Below are positions 8,309-17,166 of a DNA stretch of 64,000 nt, piece by piece. Both the position numbers and the translations under genes were made by a program. The stretch lies in assembly GCF_900178525.1 (NCBI RefSeq), contig NZ_FXDJ01000009.1:1014263-1078262 (forward strand), read 5' to 3'. Each line of letters starts with the position of its first letter. The stretch's first letter is position 1. Below the pieces are notes generated by a model. The model ran no database searches and had not been told where the DNA came from. It saw only the letters and a program-made list of their open reading frames with translations. Origin of the DNA: Massilibacteroides vaginae (GTDB taxonomy: Bacteria; Bacteroidota; Bacteroidia; Bacteroidales; Tannerellaceae).

Positions 8309-9508
8309 TTACTGTTCTTGTTCGTTTTTTCTCTTTAACGCCTCCATAAAATAGTAGTCGGCATAGTTCAAAGGCACATCGATTTCTGCGTTGTGGGGTA
8401 TGCTGCCTACGGAATGCATTAATAGAAAATGTCCGTTCTCGCCTAACTTGGCACGGTAAGCCGGTGAGGCCAACGAAAGCATCATTTTGTCGGCATACGC
8501 TTTATACGTTGCGGCGTTATCTATATGCATTGTACTAAGTTCATACAATGCGGAAGCGATACAAGTTGCTGCGGAAACATCTCTAAGTTCGTTTGGAATC
8601 TCCGGTGCATCCATATCCCAATAGGGAATCAGGTCTTCCGGCATATCGGGATGATTCTTCATAAAGTCAAAAGCTTTGACGGCCATGTCGAGGTATTTAC
8701 GATCTCCGGTTTCACGATAGCACAAGGTATATCCGTAGATAGCCCATGCCTGTCCCCTACTCCATGCCGATTCGTGCGCATATCCTTGCGCGGTATGGCG
8801 GTTGCGTACTTCACCGGTAGTCAGATCGTAGTCTATCACATGATAGCAGCTGCCGTCCGGGCGAAATTGTTCCTGCATGGTACGGTCGGCATGCGATACG
8901 GCAATTTTATAGAACGAAGAGTCGCCGGTTAATTTCGTTGCATGGAAAAGAAGTTCCAGGTTCATCATATTGTCTATAATAACAGGACACTCCCAACCTC
9001 GCTCCGATTGCCAGCCTTTGTCAACGTTCCAGGACTGAATAGTGCCCGATTGTTCGCGAAAACGAGTAGATAGAGTTTGAGCCGCTTCAACGATAACCTC
9101 TTCATAGCGTTTATTGTTCGTCAATCGAAGTGCATTACCAAAGCTGGCTTCAATAATAAAACCTATGTCGTGATGCCAAAAAAGCTTCTTAGCCTCTTCT
9201 AAAGCTTCCGTATATTTTATCGCAACCGGCAGGAGTGTTTCCTCTCCGGATAACTCATACAGATACCAGACACTACCCGGAAAGAAGCCACTTCTCCAAT
9301 CAGAGTACGAGCAGTAATATACCGATCCGTCTTTTTTAAGGGTAACCGGATTTAATACTTTCCCACTATTCTCAATATATTCTATTTCTTGCCCTATCTG
9401 AGCCTGTGCGAATTCAACATTTTCACGTATAAAATCATTCTCAATACTTGTTTTCTTTACGCATCCTGTCAAAACAGAGATACATAAAAATGCAACTAAC
9501 CCTTTCAT
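8309..9508 (-). CDS. GH88 unsaturated glucuronyl hydrolase (lipoprotein)
   Basis: It hydrolyses the delta-4,5-unsaturated uronic acid that a polysaccharide lyase leaves on the non-reducing end of oligosaccharides, releasing a sugar that rearranges to 4-deoxy-5-keto uronate. It is 399 residues, normal for GH88. The signal VAFLCISVLTGC ends in a lipobox Cys at 16, so it is probably a membrane-anchored periplasmic protein. The two family Asp residues are seen at D114 (HHDIGF) and D179 (IIDNMMNLE). Aromatic and loop motifs SAWSRGQAWAIYGYT and PYWDMDAPEIP also match. It sits 7 bp after the lyase at 9516-11444, which would supply its substrate. A paralogue is at 44808-46010. Confidence 0.95.
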   Translation of the reverse strand: MKGLVAFLCISVLTGCVKKTSIENDFIRENVEFAQAQIGQEIEYIENSGKVLNPVTLKKDGSVYYCSYSDWRSGFFPGSVWYLYELSGEETLLPVAIKYTEALEEAKKLFWHHDIGFIIEASFGNALRLTNNKRYEEVIVEAAQTLSTRFREQSGTIQSWNVDKGWQSERGWECPVIIDNMMNLELLFHATKLTGDSSFYKIAVSHADRTMQEQFRPDGSCYHVIDYDLTTGEVRNRHTAQGYAHESAWSRGQAWAIYGYTLCYRETGDRKYLDMAVKAFDFMKNHPDMPEDLIPYWDMDAPEIPNELRDVSAATCIASALYELSTMHIDNAATYKAYADKMMLSLASPAYRAKLGENGHFLLMHSVGSIPHNAEIDVPLNYADYYFMEALKRKNEQEQ

Positions 9509-9515
9509 GTCAAAA

Positions 9516-11444
9516 TTATTTAATCTGTTTAATTGTATAATTGTAAACCCCGGTTCTTACGGCATCCTTTGCCTTCAGAGAAATACGGTAAATCTCTTTA
9601 CCCCAAACGTTAGATAAACGTGGATCGTCTAGGGTGATAGTTTCCATTGAGGCTTCAAACCGGTTTTTATCATACACCAGCCGCGCTTTCTCTCCCTTCA
9701 CATGGATATCTACTGTTCCTGCCTCATCAATCTTTACCTCTCCCCATGTCATAAAGTTTAGCACATTCGGATCGGTCGTCTTGTTCAACTCGAACTTGTC
9801 GGTCACTTTCAGCTCATTCTTTCCTAAAGCATAGGAGCGAATCCACGTTTTAATACCGGCCTCTTCAGGGTAAGCCCCTGCAATGTTCGCTGAGAAAACC
9901 ATACGTTTGGAGTCAAACTTAACCTCGGAGGATCTATATTCCGTACCAAATTTCTGAGAAACACCATTGATCATCGGTAAATTGTGGTAATCGCCCTGCA
10001 TCGTCCAGATCGTATACCTTTCACTACTGAACGTTTGGCGCGTATAGGTACCGACACCTGCATCTATTAGTATTGGCGTTGTGTTTAAGTAAAGGGAGAA
10101 CGTACCGATATCGTTATGATTATGACTTTCATTGTTGTAACCACCCTTTGCAGCTACAAAGAAACCACTCTTGTTGGTCATGTAACAAAATTCAGTTTCC
10201 GGATACCAAGAATAAGCCGGAGCTTGCGGTGCACCCTGCAATGCATTTAGTTCCGGCGCATAAAGTAAAGACTGTAACATTCTGAAAATATCACGTCCGA
10301 ACGAAAATTTCTTATCGTCTTGCTGATTAAAGAAAGCGGCGTGCTGCATCATCATATCGCTGTTCACAGCCTTGCCGTAACGGTAGATAATCGGCGCATC
10401 TCCACCTCCACGGGCAGAAGCATCCGCAAAATTAACTACCCAACCATTACCAACATACGACCGCACAATGTACTCTCCCATGTTACGGATCATTGGGTTA
10501 TTGAAAACCGAAACCTTTCCCCCGGTACCGTCACTCAATAGCTGAAGATAGTCATACATCTTTCCGGCAGCGTGTCCCCAATACGATGGTCCTTCTTCAC
10601 AACCTCCGTCGGCATGGGTGTAATTAATAAATTTATCGACAGACAGCATCGTTCTATATACCGCCTCAGCCAGTTTATCCGTATCATTTTCCAGCAAGAG
10701 GAAACACTGAAGAACATTGAAATTACACCAGGGATTCCAATTGTTTACCATCCCGCCCGGCTTTAGGTTAAATGCCATCCACCAAAAACGATCTTCTTTC
10801 ATATATGTATCCAGAATACGCTCTTGCAGCTCTGCTCTCAAACGTTCGGCTATCACGGGATTCACTTTATCAAATTCCGCATGGAAGAAATAATACGTCC
10901 AGGCCAACAACGAGCCCATATCTCCGGAGGTAAGATCAATCACATGCTCTTTATAATCCGGAAGCGAACGACCTGAATGCTGCGCGCCCAAGTGAGCAGA
11001 AAGCACCCATGAAGTCATTTCACACGAATGAAAAACGCCATTAATCAATTGGTCGGTAAAGCGTCCTTTTCCTTCGGCCAACTCTCCCAACAGCAAGTCG
11101 GCAATCGCATTATTATTCCTTCCGAACGGATCTTCCATAATACGCCTGTTGCCCGAGCGTTCATATTCGAGATAATCAGTTGCCTTCACAACCTCCCAAG
11201 GATGCGACAAAGCTTTTTCGGCACGCTCAATCAGCAAAGCCTTATTGTCGCCCAATAACTTATCCCAACCTCCCCTATCCGCATAATCAGGATAAGGCAC
11301 CCACTTTTGGTTGGTGATCAAGGCAGATTTTACTTGCTCTAAATTTGCAGTCTGCTGCAACAGGTTCTTTTCGGTGTAGGCATTTGCGTGAATTGAGAAA
11401 AGCAGAACAAGTCCTAAAATACATATAGTACGTTTAACTGGCAT
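9516..11444 (-). CDS. Heparinase II/III-like polysaccharide lyase
   Basis: A 642-residue secreted protein (signal CILGLVLLFSIHANA) predicted to cleave uronate-containing polysaccharide by beta-elimination. The N-terminal ~380 residues are the alpha/alpha-toroid, with NNWNPWCNFNVLQCFLLLEN and GGCEEGPSYWGHAAGKMYDY typical of this fold. The C-terminal part is the heparinase II/III beta-sandwich, with ESHNHNDIGTFSLYL and a second His in GDYHNLPMING. These supply the His/Tyr catalytic set of the superfamily. The arrangement resembles families such as PL33 or PL15, but I cannot assign one. The substrate is unknown: glycosaminoglycans, gellan-like or other uronans are possible. It is third in the susC-susD-lyase-GH88 operon, after a susD-downstream hairpin. 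Confidence 0.85.
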   Translation of the reverse strand: MPVKRTICILGLVLLFSIHANAYTEKNLLQQTANLEQVKSALITNQKWVPYPDYADRGGWDKLLGDNKALLIERAEKALSHPWEVVKATDYLEYERSGNRRIMEDPFGRNNNAIADLLLGELAEGKGRFTDQLINGVFHSCEMTSWVLSAHLGAQHSGRSLPDYKEHVIDLTSGDMGSLLAWTYYFFHAEFDKVNPVIAERLRAELQERILDTYMKEDRFWWMAFNLKPGGMVNNWNPWCNFNVLQCFLLLENDTDKLAEAVYRTMLSVDKFINYTHADGGCEEGPSYWGHAAGKMYDYLQLLSDGTGGKVSVFNNPMIRNMGEYIVRSYVGNGWVVNFADASARGGGDAPIIYRYGKAVNSDMMMQHAAFFNQQDDKKFSFGRDIFRMLQSLLYAPELNALQGAPQAPAYSWYPETEFCYMTNKSGFFVAAKGGYNNESHNHNDIGTFSLYLNTTPILIDAGVGTYTRQTFSSERYTIWTMQGDYHNLPMINGVSQKFGTEYRSSEVKFDSKRMVFSANIAGAYPEEAGIKTWIRSYALGKNELKVTDKFELNKTTDPNVLNFMTWGEVKIDEAGTVDIHVKGEKARLVYDKNRFEASMETITLDDPRLSNVWGKEIYRISLKAKDAVRTGVYNYTIKQIK

Positions 11445-11466
11445 AGTATAGAAATTTAAAGTTACG

Positions 11467-11490
11467 GGGGAAATATAGTCATATTTCCCC
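11467..11490 (-). promoter_or_regulatory. Intergenic stem-loop between susD and the lyase gene
   Basis: A perfect 10-bp stem GGGGAAATAT (11467-11476) with ATATTTCCCC (11481-11490) has a 4-base loop. It is extended by AGTTA/TAACT across a small bulge. It lies in the 58-bp gap after susD. With only a weak U-tract it may be a leaky terminator or an mRNA-stabilising element. Confidence 0.6.
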
Positions 11491-11502
11491 TAACTGTGAT
11501 TA

Positions 11503-13230
11503 TTAATTCCATCCCGGGTTTTGAGTAAGTTTGTCGTTCTTCTCTATTTCGGCTGAAGGTATCGGCCACAAATAGTCGCGTTCGCTGACCACACGTGTAA
11601 ATAAACGCGTTCCGGTAAAGGCCAACTCATCCTTGTTAGAAAGAGTCAAAAGAAGTTTCCAACGGCGGAGATCATGGAAACGGTGTCCCTCGCCGGCCAA
11701 CTCTACCGCACGTTCTTGTTTAATGCGTTCAAAAACCTGCTCTTTCGAATTAGCTTGCAGCCAGGCAGGTCCGCTGTTTAATGCAGGAAGATTAACGGAC
11801 GGACGCTGACGCACCTGATTTATCAACGCTACAGCTTCTGCTTGTTTTCCGGTTTCATTATAGCATTCTGCTAACATAAGCAAAACGTCGGCATAGCGAA
11901 TCAAGGGGAAATTAATCGGTGTATGTGCGCGATCGTTAATTCCGCCATCCATATCGTATTCGGCCACAAACTTACGCCACAAATAAGTATCCCATTGTTT
12001 ATTGTTACGAATAAAGCCATTTGTTTCGTTTGTTCCTATCGCTACAACAAATTCACAAAGATTAGCCTTATTTGCAGTCCAACCCTTGTACTCCGTATAA
12101 GGAAGAAGCAATGAAACAGCCATACGAGAATCGCGCTTTTCATACATTGCCAGTAATTTTTCTTTACTTTCCGGATAGGCAGTCACCGTCTTCTTATCGT
12201 CAGACAGTGTAGCTCTGAAGGTTTTGTCTTTAATTTCTGCATTTTCGTTAAATCCGGGCACTATATCGTTCCAATTAAATGGCTTTCCGTCTTTATATTC
12301 ATACATATCGGCAAGTCCTGTTGAAGGCATTACATTGTTCCAGCAACTTCCGAACGAAGAGCGGGATCCCATATAAAATGTCATAGGCATTCCATAATCC
12401 AACCCTACACCTCCTGCGTTTTGAATCGCAAAGATCATTTCATCACTTTGGTCTCCCTCCGGTTTAAACAGGTTTTCATAACTATCGTACAATTTATATC
12501 CGTAACCTTTTCCTGAAGGATCGTTCACTATTTCTTCAAAGTTTTTTGCCGCATCGGCAAACTGATTATTGTACAAAAGAACTTTTCCCTTTAATGCATA
12601 AGCGGCCCCTTTTGTTGCCCTTCCGTAGTTTGCATTGTCCCATTTTGCCGGCAACGCATCAATCGCCACCTGAAGATCATTAAGAATAAACTCACGGGTC
12701 TGTTCCTCTGTTGATCTTGGCTCTTTCATATCATTAAAGCTCTTATCCACTTCCCAGCTTTCGTCGTATAAAGGAACCCCTCCGAAGAAGTTCATCAAAG
12801 AGAAATAATACAGTGCTCGCATAAATTTAGCCTCGCCGATGTATTGCGCTTTTAATTCATCCGATATTTCAACAGTCTGAATATTCTGCAACACGGTGTT
12901 TGAACGAATAACACCATCATACAGCATTTTCCATTTATTTAACACCTGTCCTGTTCTGCCTGTATATGTGCCCAGGTACATATTAATATAACTCGGGTCA
13001 TCATATCCTACGCCAATATCCGAAAGACAATCCAGTCCGAATGTAATACCAAACGCATTTTGGTCTTTCATCGCATTGTAAACACCCATCATGGCTTGTT
13101 TGGCGTGTCCTTCATTTTTCCAGAAAGTGCCCGTACTTACCTGATCATACGGATATCGGTCCAAATCGTAGCAACTGTTTAAACCAAATAAAAATGCTAC
13201 TACAACAAGAATTACTTTATATTTTTTCAT
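11503..13230 (-). CDS. susD-like: SusD/RagB-family glycan-binding lipoprotein (PUL1)
   Basis: An outer-membrane surface lipoprotein that captures oligosaccharides and forms a lid on the SusC pore. I start it at MKKYKVILVVVAFLFGLNSC. This leaves 13 bp after susC and puts the lipobox Cys at residue 20. An upstream Met at 13257 would overlap susC and spoil the signal. The SusD family is clear from the N-terminal DLDRYPYDQVSTGTFWKNE, the TPR region (AKFMRALYYFSLMNFFGGVP) and the C-terminus HRFHDLRRWK followed by YLWPIPSAEIEKN and QNPGW. It is about 575 residues. It partners the SusC at 13244-16420. Confidence 0.95.
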   Translation of the reverse strand: MKKYKVILVVVAFLFGLNSCYDLDRYPYDQVSTGTFWKNEGHAKQAMMGVYNAMKDQNAFGITFGLDCLSDIGVGYDDPSYINMYLGTYTGRTGQVLNKWKMLYDGVIRSNTVLQNIQTVEISDELKAQYIGEAKFMRALYYFSLMNFFGGVPLYDESWEVDKSFNDMKEPRSTEEQTREFILNDLQVAIDALPAKWDNANYGRATKGAAYALKGKVLLYNNQFADAAKNFEEIVNDPSGKGYGYKLYDSYENLFKPEGDQSDEMIFAIQNAGGVGLDYGMPMTFYMGSRSSFGSCWNNVMPSTGLADMYEYKDGKPFNWNDIVPGFNENAEIKDKTFRATLSDDKKTVTAYPESKEKLLAMYEKRDSRMAVSLLLPYTEYKGWTANKANLCEFVVAIGTNETNGFIRNNKQWDTYLWRKFVAEYDMDGGINDRAHTPINFPLIRYADVLLMLAECYNETGKQAEAVALINQVRQRPSVNLPALNSGPAWLQANSKEQVFERIKQERAVELAGEGHRFHDLRRWKLLLTLSNKDELAFTGTRLFTRVVSERDYLWPIPSAEIEKNDKLTQNPGWN

Positions 13231-13243
13231 AACGTTTATACTT

Positions 13244-16200
13244 TTAGAATGATACATTTAAACCGATAACAGCCTGTCTCATCGTTGGATAATTTGTTTT
13301 CTCCACTTCCGGGTCCATCCCCTTATAATCCGTGAAAGTAAAGAAGTTCTCCAAACTGCCGTATATTCTCACACGTTCAATGTCAAATTTAGACAACCAG
13401 TTTTTAGGCAATGTATAACCCAACTGGATGTTCTTTATTTTGAGGTACGATTTGTTTTGCACCCACAAATCACTGTTTTGCGTATTACGGGAATCCGACG
13501 TGTACAGTAAACGGGGATACGTAGCGTCTGTACGTCCTTCAACCCATCTTCCGTCGGCAATATCCTTATTGATCTGATACCCCAAACGTACTGTAGGAGT
13601 AAAATACGGGTCATTATAAATCATCTTAACTCCCTCTACACCCTGAAATAAAACGGAGAAATCAAAACCTTTATAGGCAGCGGATAAATTTAAACCATAC
13701 GTAAAATTAGGATTAGGCCCTCTGCCTACAATCTCTCTGTCATCGTCATTAATAATACCATCTCCATTTACGTCTTTATACAATAAGTCTCCCTTTTCGG
13801 GCTTTCCGTAAGCGGCAAAAGGATTTTTCTTTTTACCTGTTTGTTCGTCAATCGGAGCTTTATCTATTAACTGCTGCACAAGCGCCAGGTCTTCATCTGT
13901 TTGGATAATGCGATCGACCAGCAATACATATTGAGCATTTATAGGCAAGCCCTCTTTAATAATTTTTGCTCCGTCAAGTGAGTATTCATCTCCTTTAAAA
14001 CGGGTTACTTTATTCTTTAGAAACGTAATATTTCCGTTAACAGAATAAGAGAAATCACCAATCTGATCACGCCATCCTAAAGCAAGTTCTACCCCTTTAT
14101 TAATCACAACCGCGCTGTTTTGCTTCGGAATGGAAGCGTTTCCATGAACAGCGGGCGCAGGAAGATCGATCAAAATACCGTCTGTTTTTTTATGAAAATA
14201 ATCAGCCGTTCCTGATAGTCTATTATTCAAAAATCCAAAATCCAACCCGATATTGGCAATCTTGGTTGTTTCCCATGTTAATGCCGCATTTGCTATTGCC
14301 GTTTGAGACAATCCCATCGCCAATGCATTGTTAAGAATATAATTTGTAGTCGAGAAAGTTGATAATGCACTATAATTTCCTTTATTCTGATCTTCGCCTC
14401 CAACAGCATTGTTGCCTAAAGAACCATAAGAACCTCTTAGTTTTAAATTACTCAGCCATGTGGTGTATGAAGCCATAAATTCTTCCTGATCAATACGCCA
14501 TGCAGCAGAAACAGAAGGGAAATATCCCCATCTCTGATCCGGCAAGAAACGAGAAGAAGCATCAGCACGCATATTAATTTCCAACAGGTATTTATTATCC
14601 CAGCCCAGATTAACGCGCCCGAAGAAAGACCGCATAGCCCATTCAACACGCGTACCGGTTGCAGAAGCATCCCCTACAGCACCATTAAGAACACCTAATC
14701 CCTGATCAATCAAATCCAGTTTAGTTGCGTTAAACCATTGCCAGCTGTATTGCTCCTGACTTGCACCAAGCATTACGTTTAAATCCAGTTTTCCCAGAAT
14801 GTTATTTTCATAACGGGCAACAACATCCATGAAATTTCTTTCCTGCTTCGTGTTTTTATTCGCTAAAGACGTACGACCTTGACCTTCACGAACGATGGTA
14901 TTATCCTGAAAATTCCACAAATCAATAAATACCGGTTTAGTTTCTTCCTGTTCGTCTACATGCTCATAGACATACGAACCTGTTAAAGAAAATCCTTTAA
15001 AAGGTAAAAGAGTTGCAAACATACGGGCTTTTGTGTTCTTCTTTGTGAACTTGCCATACACTGAATTCAGTCTGAACAGCGGGTTGTTATTTGCCGATTG
15101 CGCATCGTCTTCCAAGTTATTCATACCGCCATAGCGACCATCAGGTGCCTGAAACACCATGCCCGGCGTTGTTCCTTGTCCAAACTTAAACAGATCTTCA
15201 ATTTTGTCTGTTCCGGGTTCTGTATAGGCAATATATCCACTTAGGTTAGTTCCTACTTTCAGCCAGCTTTTCACATCGACATCCAAGTTTCCACGCAAAT
15301 TATATTTTGAGTAGCCCGAATTGTCCATTACGCCGGGATCATTCACATAACCGAAAGCAGTATAGAAACGTATTTTTTCTGTTCCTCCACTCATTGAAAT
15401 GTTATGATTCGTCGAAACAGAAGTATCGAAGGTCTCGTCAATCCAGTCCGTGTTTGGGTATTTCACCTGATCTCCATTCTCGTTTGTTCTCCACAAAGCA
15501 ATTGTTTCTTGTTTGAATGGCGCCGGTTGGTTTGAGTTCGTGTATCCTTCATTCATCAGCTCCATGTAATTGGCATAATTGCTAACAGGAGTCATTTTCT
15601 TATCAATAGACTCAAAGGAAACATAGCCACTGTATTCGATTTTTGTCTTTCCCGATTTTCCTTGTTTAGTTGTAATCAGGATAACGCCGTTGGCTGCTCT
15701 TGAACCATAGATTGCTGCAGATGCCGCGTCTTTTAGAACAGATAGATTTTCAATATCCTGCGGATTAACACTATTGATATTCCCCTCGGTTCCATCAATA
15801 ATAACTAAAGGTGCTGAATTATTCAATGTTCCTTGACCGCGAACAAGAATAGAGGAGTTGTCGCTACCCGGACGATTACTGCCGGAAGTAACATGTACAC
15901 CTGCCGCCATACCTGCCAAACCGTTTGAAATATTAGTAATTGGTCTACTATCGGTAAGCTCCGACATATTAACAGATGCAACCGAACCGGACAAGTTCAC
16001 TTTCTTTTGTGTACCATACGCCACGACCACTACCTCTTCCAGGTTTTGCGAATCTTCTTTTAGCTGAATTGAAAAAGAAGATTGATTGCTTACCGAAATT
16101 TTTTGTTCGACGAAGCCTATGTAGGAAACTACAATAGTAGCATTGGGAGATACACTAAGATGGAAGTTTCCGTCCAGATCAGTGATTGTTCCATTTGTAG

Positions 16201-16420
16201 TACCTTGCTCAACCACATTTGCTCCGATTATAGGCTCTCCCGAAGCATCCAAAATGACTCCTGAAATTTCTTTTTTTGCTTGCTGTGTTGAAAGGATACC
16301 GGGATTTGCAGACGTTGGATTTTCTCCTGCCTTCAACATAACCCACGAAGAAGATAAAGTTAATAAAGCCAATAACCATACTGTCTTCTTCACCAAACAG
16401 CGAATAATGTTATCCATCAT
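13244..16420 (-). CDS. susC-like: SusC/RagA TonB-dependent outer-membrane transporter (PUL1)
   Basis: Imports oligosaccharides through the outer membrane using TonB energy. It has 1058 residues. A signal segment (VWLLALLTLSSSWVMLKA) is followed by a carboxypeptidase-D-like domain at about 52-125 (GEPIIGANVVEQGTTNGTIT). A TonB-box/plug start reads LEEVVVVAYGTQKKVNLSGS, then LKDAASAAIYGSRAANGVI, and then the barrel. It ends in VIGLNVSF with a terminal Phe, as BAM substrates do. There is no STN domain, consistent with control by a hybrid two-component system rather than ECF/FecR. It is the first gene of the PUL1 enzyme operon, and 746 bp separate it from the divergent regulator. Confidence 0.96.
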   Translation of the reverse strand: MMDNIIRCLVKKTVWLLALLTLSSSWVMLKAGENPTSANPGILSTQQAKKEISGVILDASGEPIIGANVVEQGTTNGTITDLDGNFHLSVSPNATIVVSYIGFVEQKISVSNQSSFSIQLKEDSQNLEEVVVVAYGTQKKVNLSGSVASVNMSELTDSRPITNISNGLAGMAAGVHVTSGSNRPGSDNSSILVRGQGTLNNSAPLVIIDGTEGNINSVNPQDIENLSVLKDAASAAIYGSRAANGVILITTKQGKSGKTKIEYSGYVSFESIDKKMTPVSNYANYMELMNEGYTNSNQPAPFKQETIALWRTNENGDQVKYPNTDWIDETFDTSVSTNHNISMSGGTEKIRFYTAFGYVNDPGVMDNSGYSKYNLRGNLDVDVKSWLKVGTNLSGYIAYTEPGTDKIEDLFKFGQGTTPGMVFQAPDGRYGGMNNLEDDAQSANNNPLFRLNSVYGKFTKKNTKARMFATLLPFKGFSLTGSYVYEHVDEQEETKPVFIDLWNFQDNTIVREGQGRTSLANKNTKQERNFMDVVARYENNILGKLDLNVMLGASQEQYSWQWFNATKLDLIDQGLGVLNGAVGDASATGTRVEWAMRSFFGRVNLGWDNKYLLEINMRADASSRFLPDQRWGYFPSVSAAWRIDQEEFMASYTTWLSNLKLRGSYGSLGNNAVGGEDQNKGNYSALSTFSTTNYILNNALAMGLSQTAIANAALTWETTKIANIGLDFGFLNNRLSGTADYFHKKTDGILIDLPAPAVHGNASIPKQNSAVVINKGVELALGWRDQIGDFSYSVNGNITFLKNKVTRFKGDEYSLDGAKIIKEGLPINAQYVLLVDRIIQTDEDLALVQQLIDKAPIDEQTGKKKNPFAAYGKPEKGDLLYKDVNGDGIINDDDREIVGRGPNPNFTYGLNLSAAYKGFDFSVLFQGVEGVKMIYNDPYFTPTVRLGYQINKDIADGRWVEGRTDATYPRLLYTSDSRNTQNSDLWVQNKSYLKIKNIQLGYTLPKNWLSKFDIERVRIYGSLENFFTFTDYKGMDPEVEKTNYPTMRQAVIGLNVSF

Positions 16421-16831
16421 AATAACTAATAGATTAAAAGGTTAATAAACAGATTTTACAGACAGACCTTCATGCGATCTACCGCTAATCCGAAACAAAT
16501 GTAGGGCGCAGGCGGCCGCTTAACCGGCATTTTTTGTCCAAAACAAGTGCACTAATTATCCATCACTCAATTTTTAACTACTTATCCTGTCCGTTCGGTA
16601 TGTTTACGCGCACAGGAAATATACAACTGTTAATGAATCGCAATTTTATTAATTCCCCAAAATGCATAGCGTCTCGCAAATTGTTTTCTTTTGTTAACCA
16701 ACCGGCAAAAACCGCTAATTTTATTTAAATTAAAATCAGAAAACACGTTTTTAATCGGTAAAACGCTTCGGTTCCCTTTGCCAAATTTGCTGATGTTGAA
16801 AAAACACATAGGTATATCTTTTTAAAAATAT

Positions 16832-16859
16832 CCTTTACTTTTTCAGAAATAACCTTTAT
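16832..16859 (-). repeat. 21-bp-phased RTAAAGG pair, copy C (diverged)
   Basis: On the minus strand ATAAAGG begins at 16859 and GTAAAGG at 16838, exactly 21 bp apart. They are followed by TTAT and ATAT, as in copies A (2401/2422) and B (49768/49789/49810). It points towards susC. Direct repeats two helical turns apart are what an AraC-type DNA-binding dimer such as an HTCS output domain would need. The role is inference. Confidence 0.5.
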
Positions 16860-17152
16860 CTTCCAAAAGACATAGTATTATGTTTTTTCTCAGAAAAATG
16901 CCCTCTGCCCAAAAGGCATAAGATCAATTCTGAGCCGTTTTTTATAAAAAACAAACCCACCCCTGCCCGCCAAATCAAAACACAGTAAAATCGCCCCGCA
17001 TTGAGTCGTCAATTAACTTAACAAATAAATAATTTCATTACTTAATTTTATATATTTACAAAATATATGTTTTTGTGGCTTTTTTCGGCCTGCGTTGTAT
17101 GCCTTAGCGTGTATTACCCAAAAACATCATAAGAGAAGATACAGGTTTTTTT

Positions 17153-17160
17153 TATCTTTG
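17153..17160 (+). promoter_or_regulatory. -7 element (TATCTTTG) at the HTCS start codon
   Basis: A perfect TAnnTTTG ends only 6 bp before the ATG at 17167. If used, transcription would begin at or next to the start codon, giving a leaderless or nearly leaderless mRNA. It may be fortuitous. Confidence 0.35.
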
Positions 17161-17166
17161 GTGACT

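Larger units (their letters stand above)
16421..17166. other. Long regulatory intergenic region between susC and the HTCS gene
   Basis: These 746 bp are without a convincing gene; a 64-codon plus-strand frame inside has no homology-like features. The region holds a 21-bp-phased repeat (16832-16859), an AT-rich inverted repeat (ATATATTT, ACA, AAATATAT at 17050-17068) and a -7 element directly before the HTCS start. The HTCS operator for the susC promoter is expected here. Confidence 0.6.

Noticed and set aside
16534-16728. 64-codon plus-strand frame in the susC-HTCS gap
   Set aside because: It has no signal, domain or ribosome-binding context, an unusual residue mix, and lies in regulatory DNA.
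17095-17166. Upstream extension of the HTCS protein by 24 residues
   Set aside because: The extension is basic and would displace a clean signal peptide that starts at 17167.
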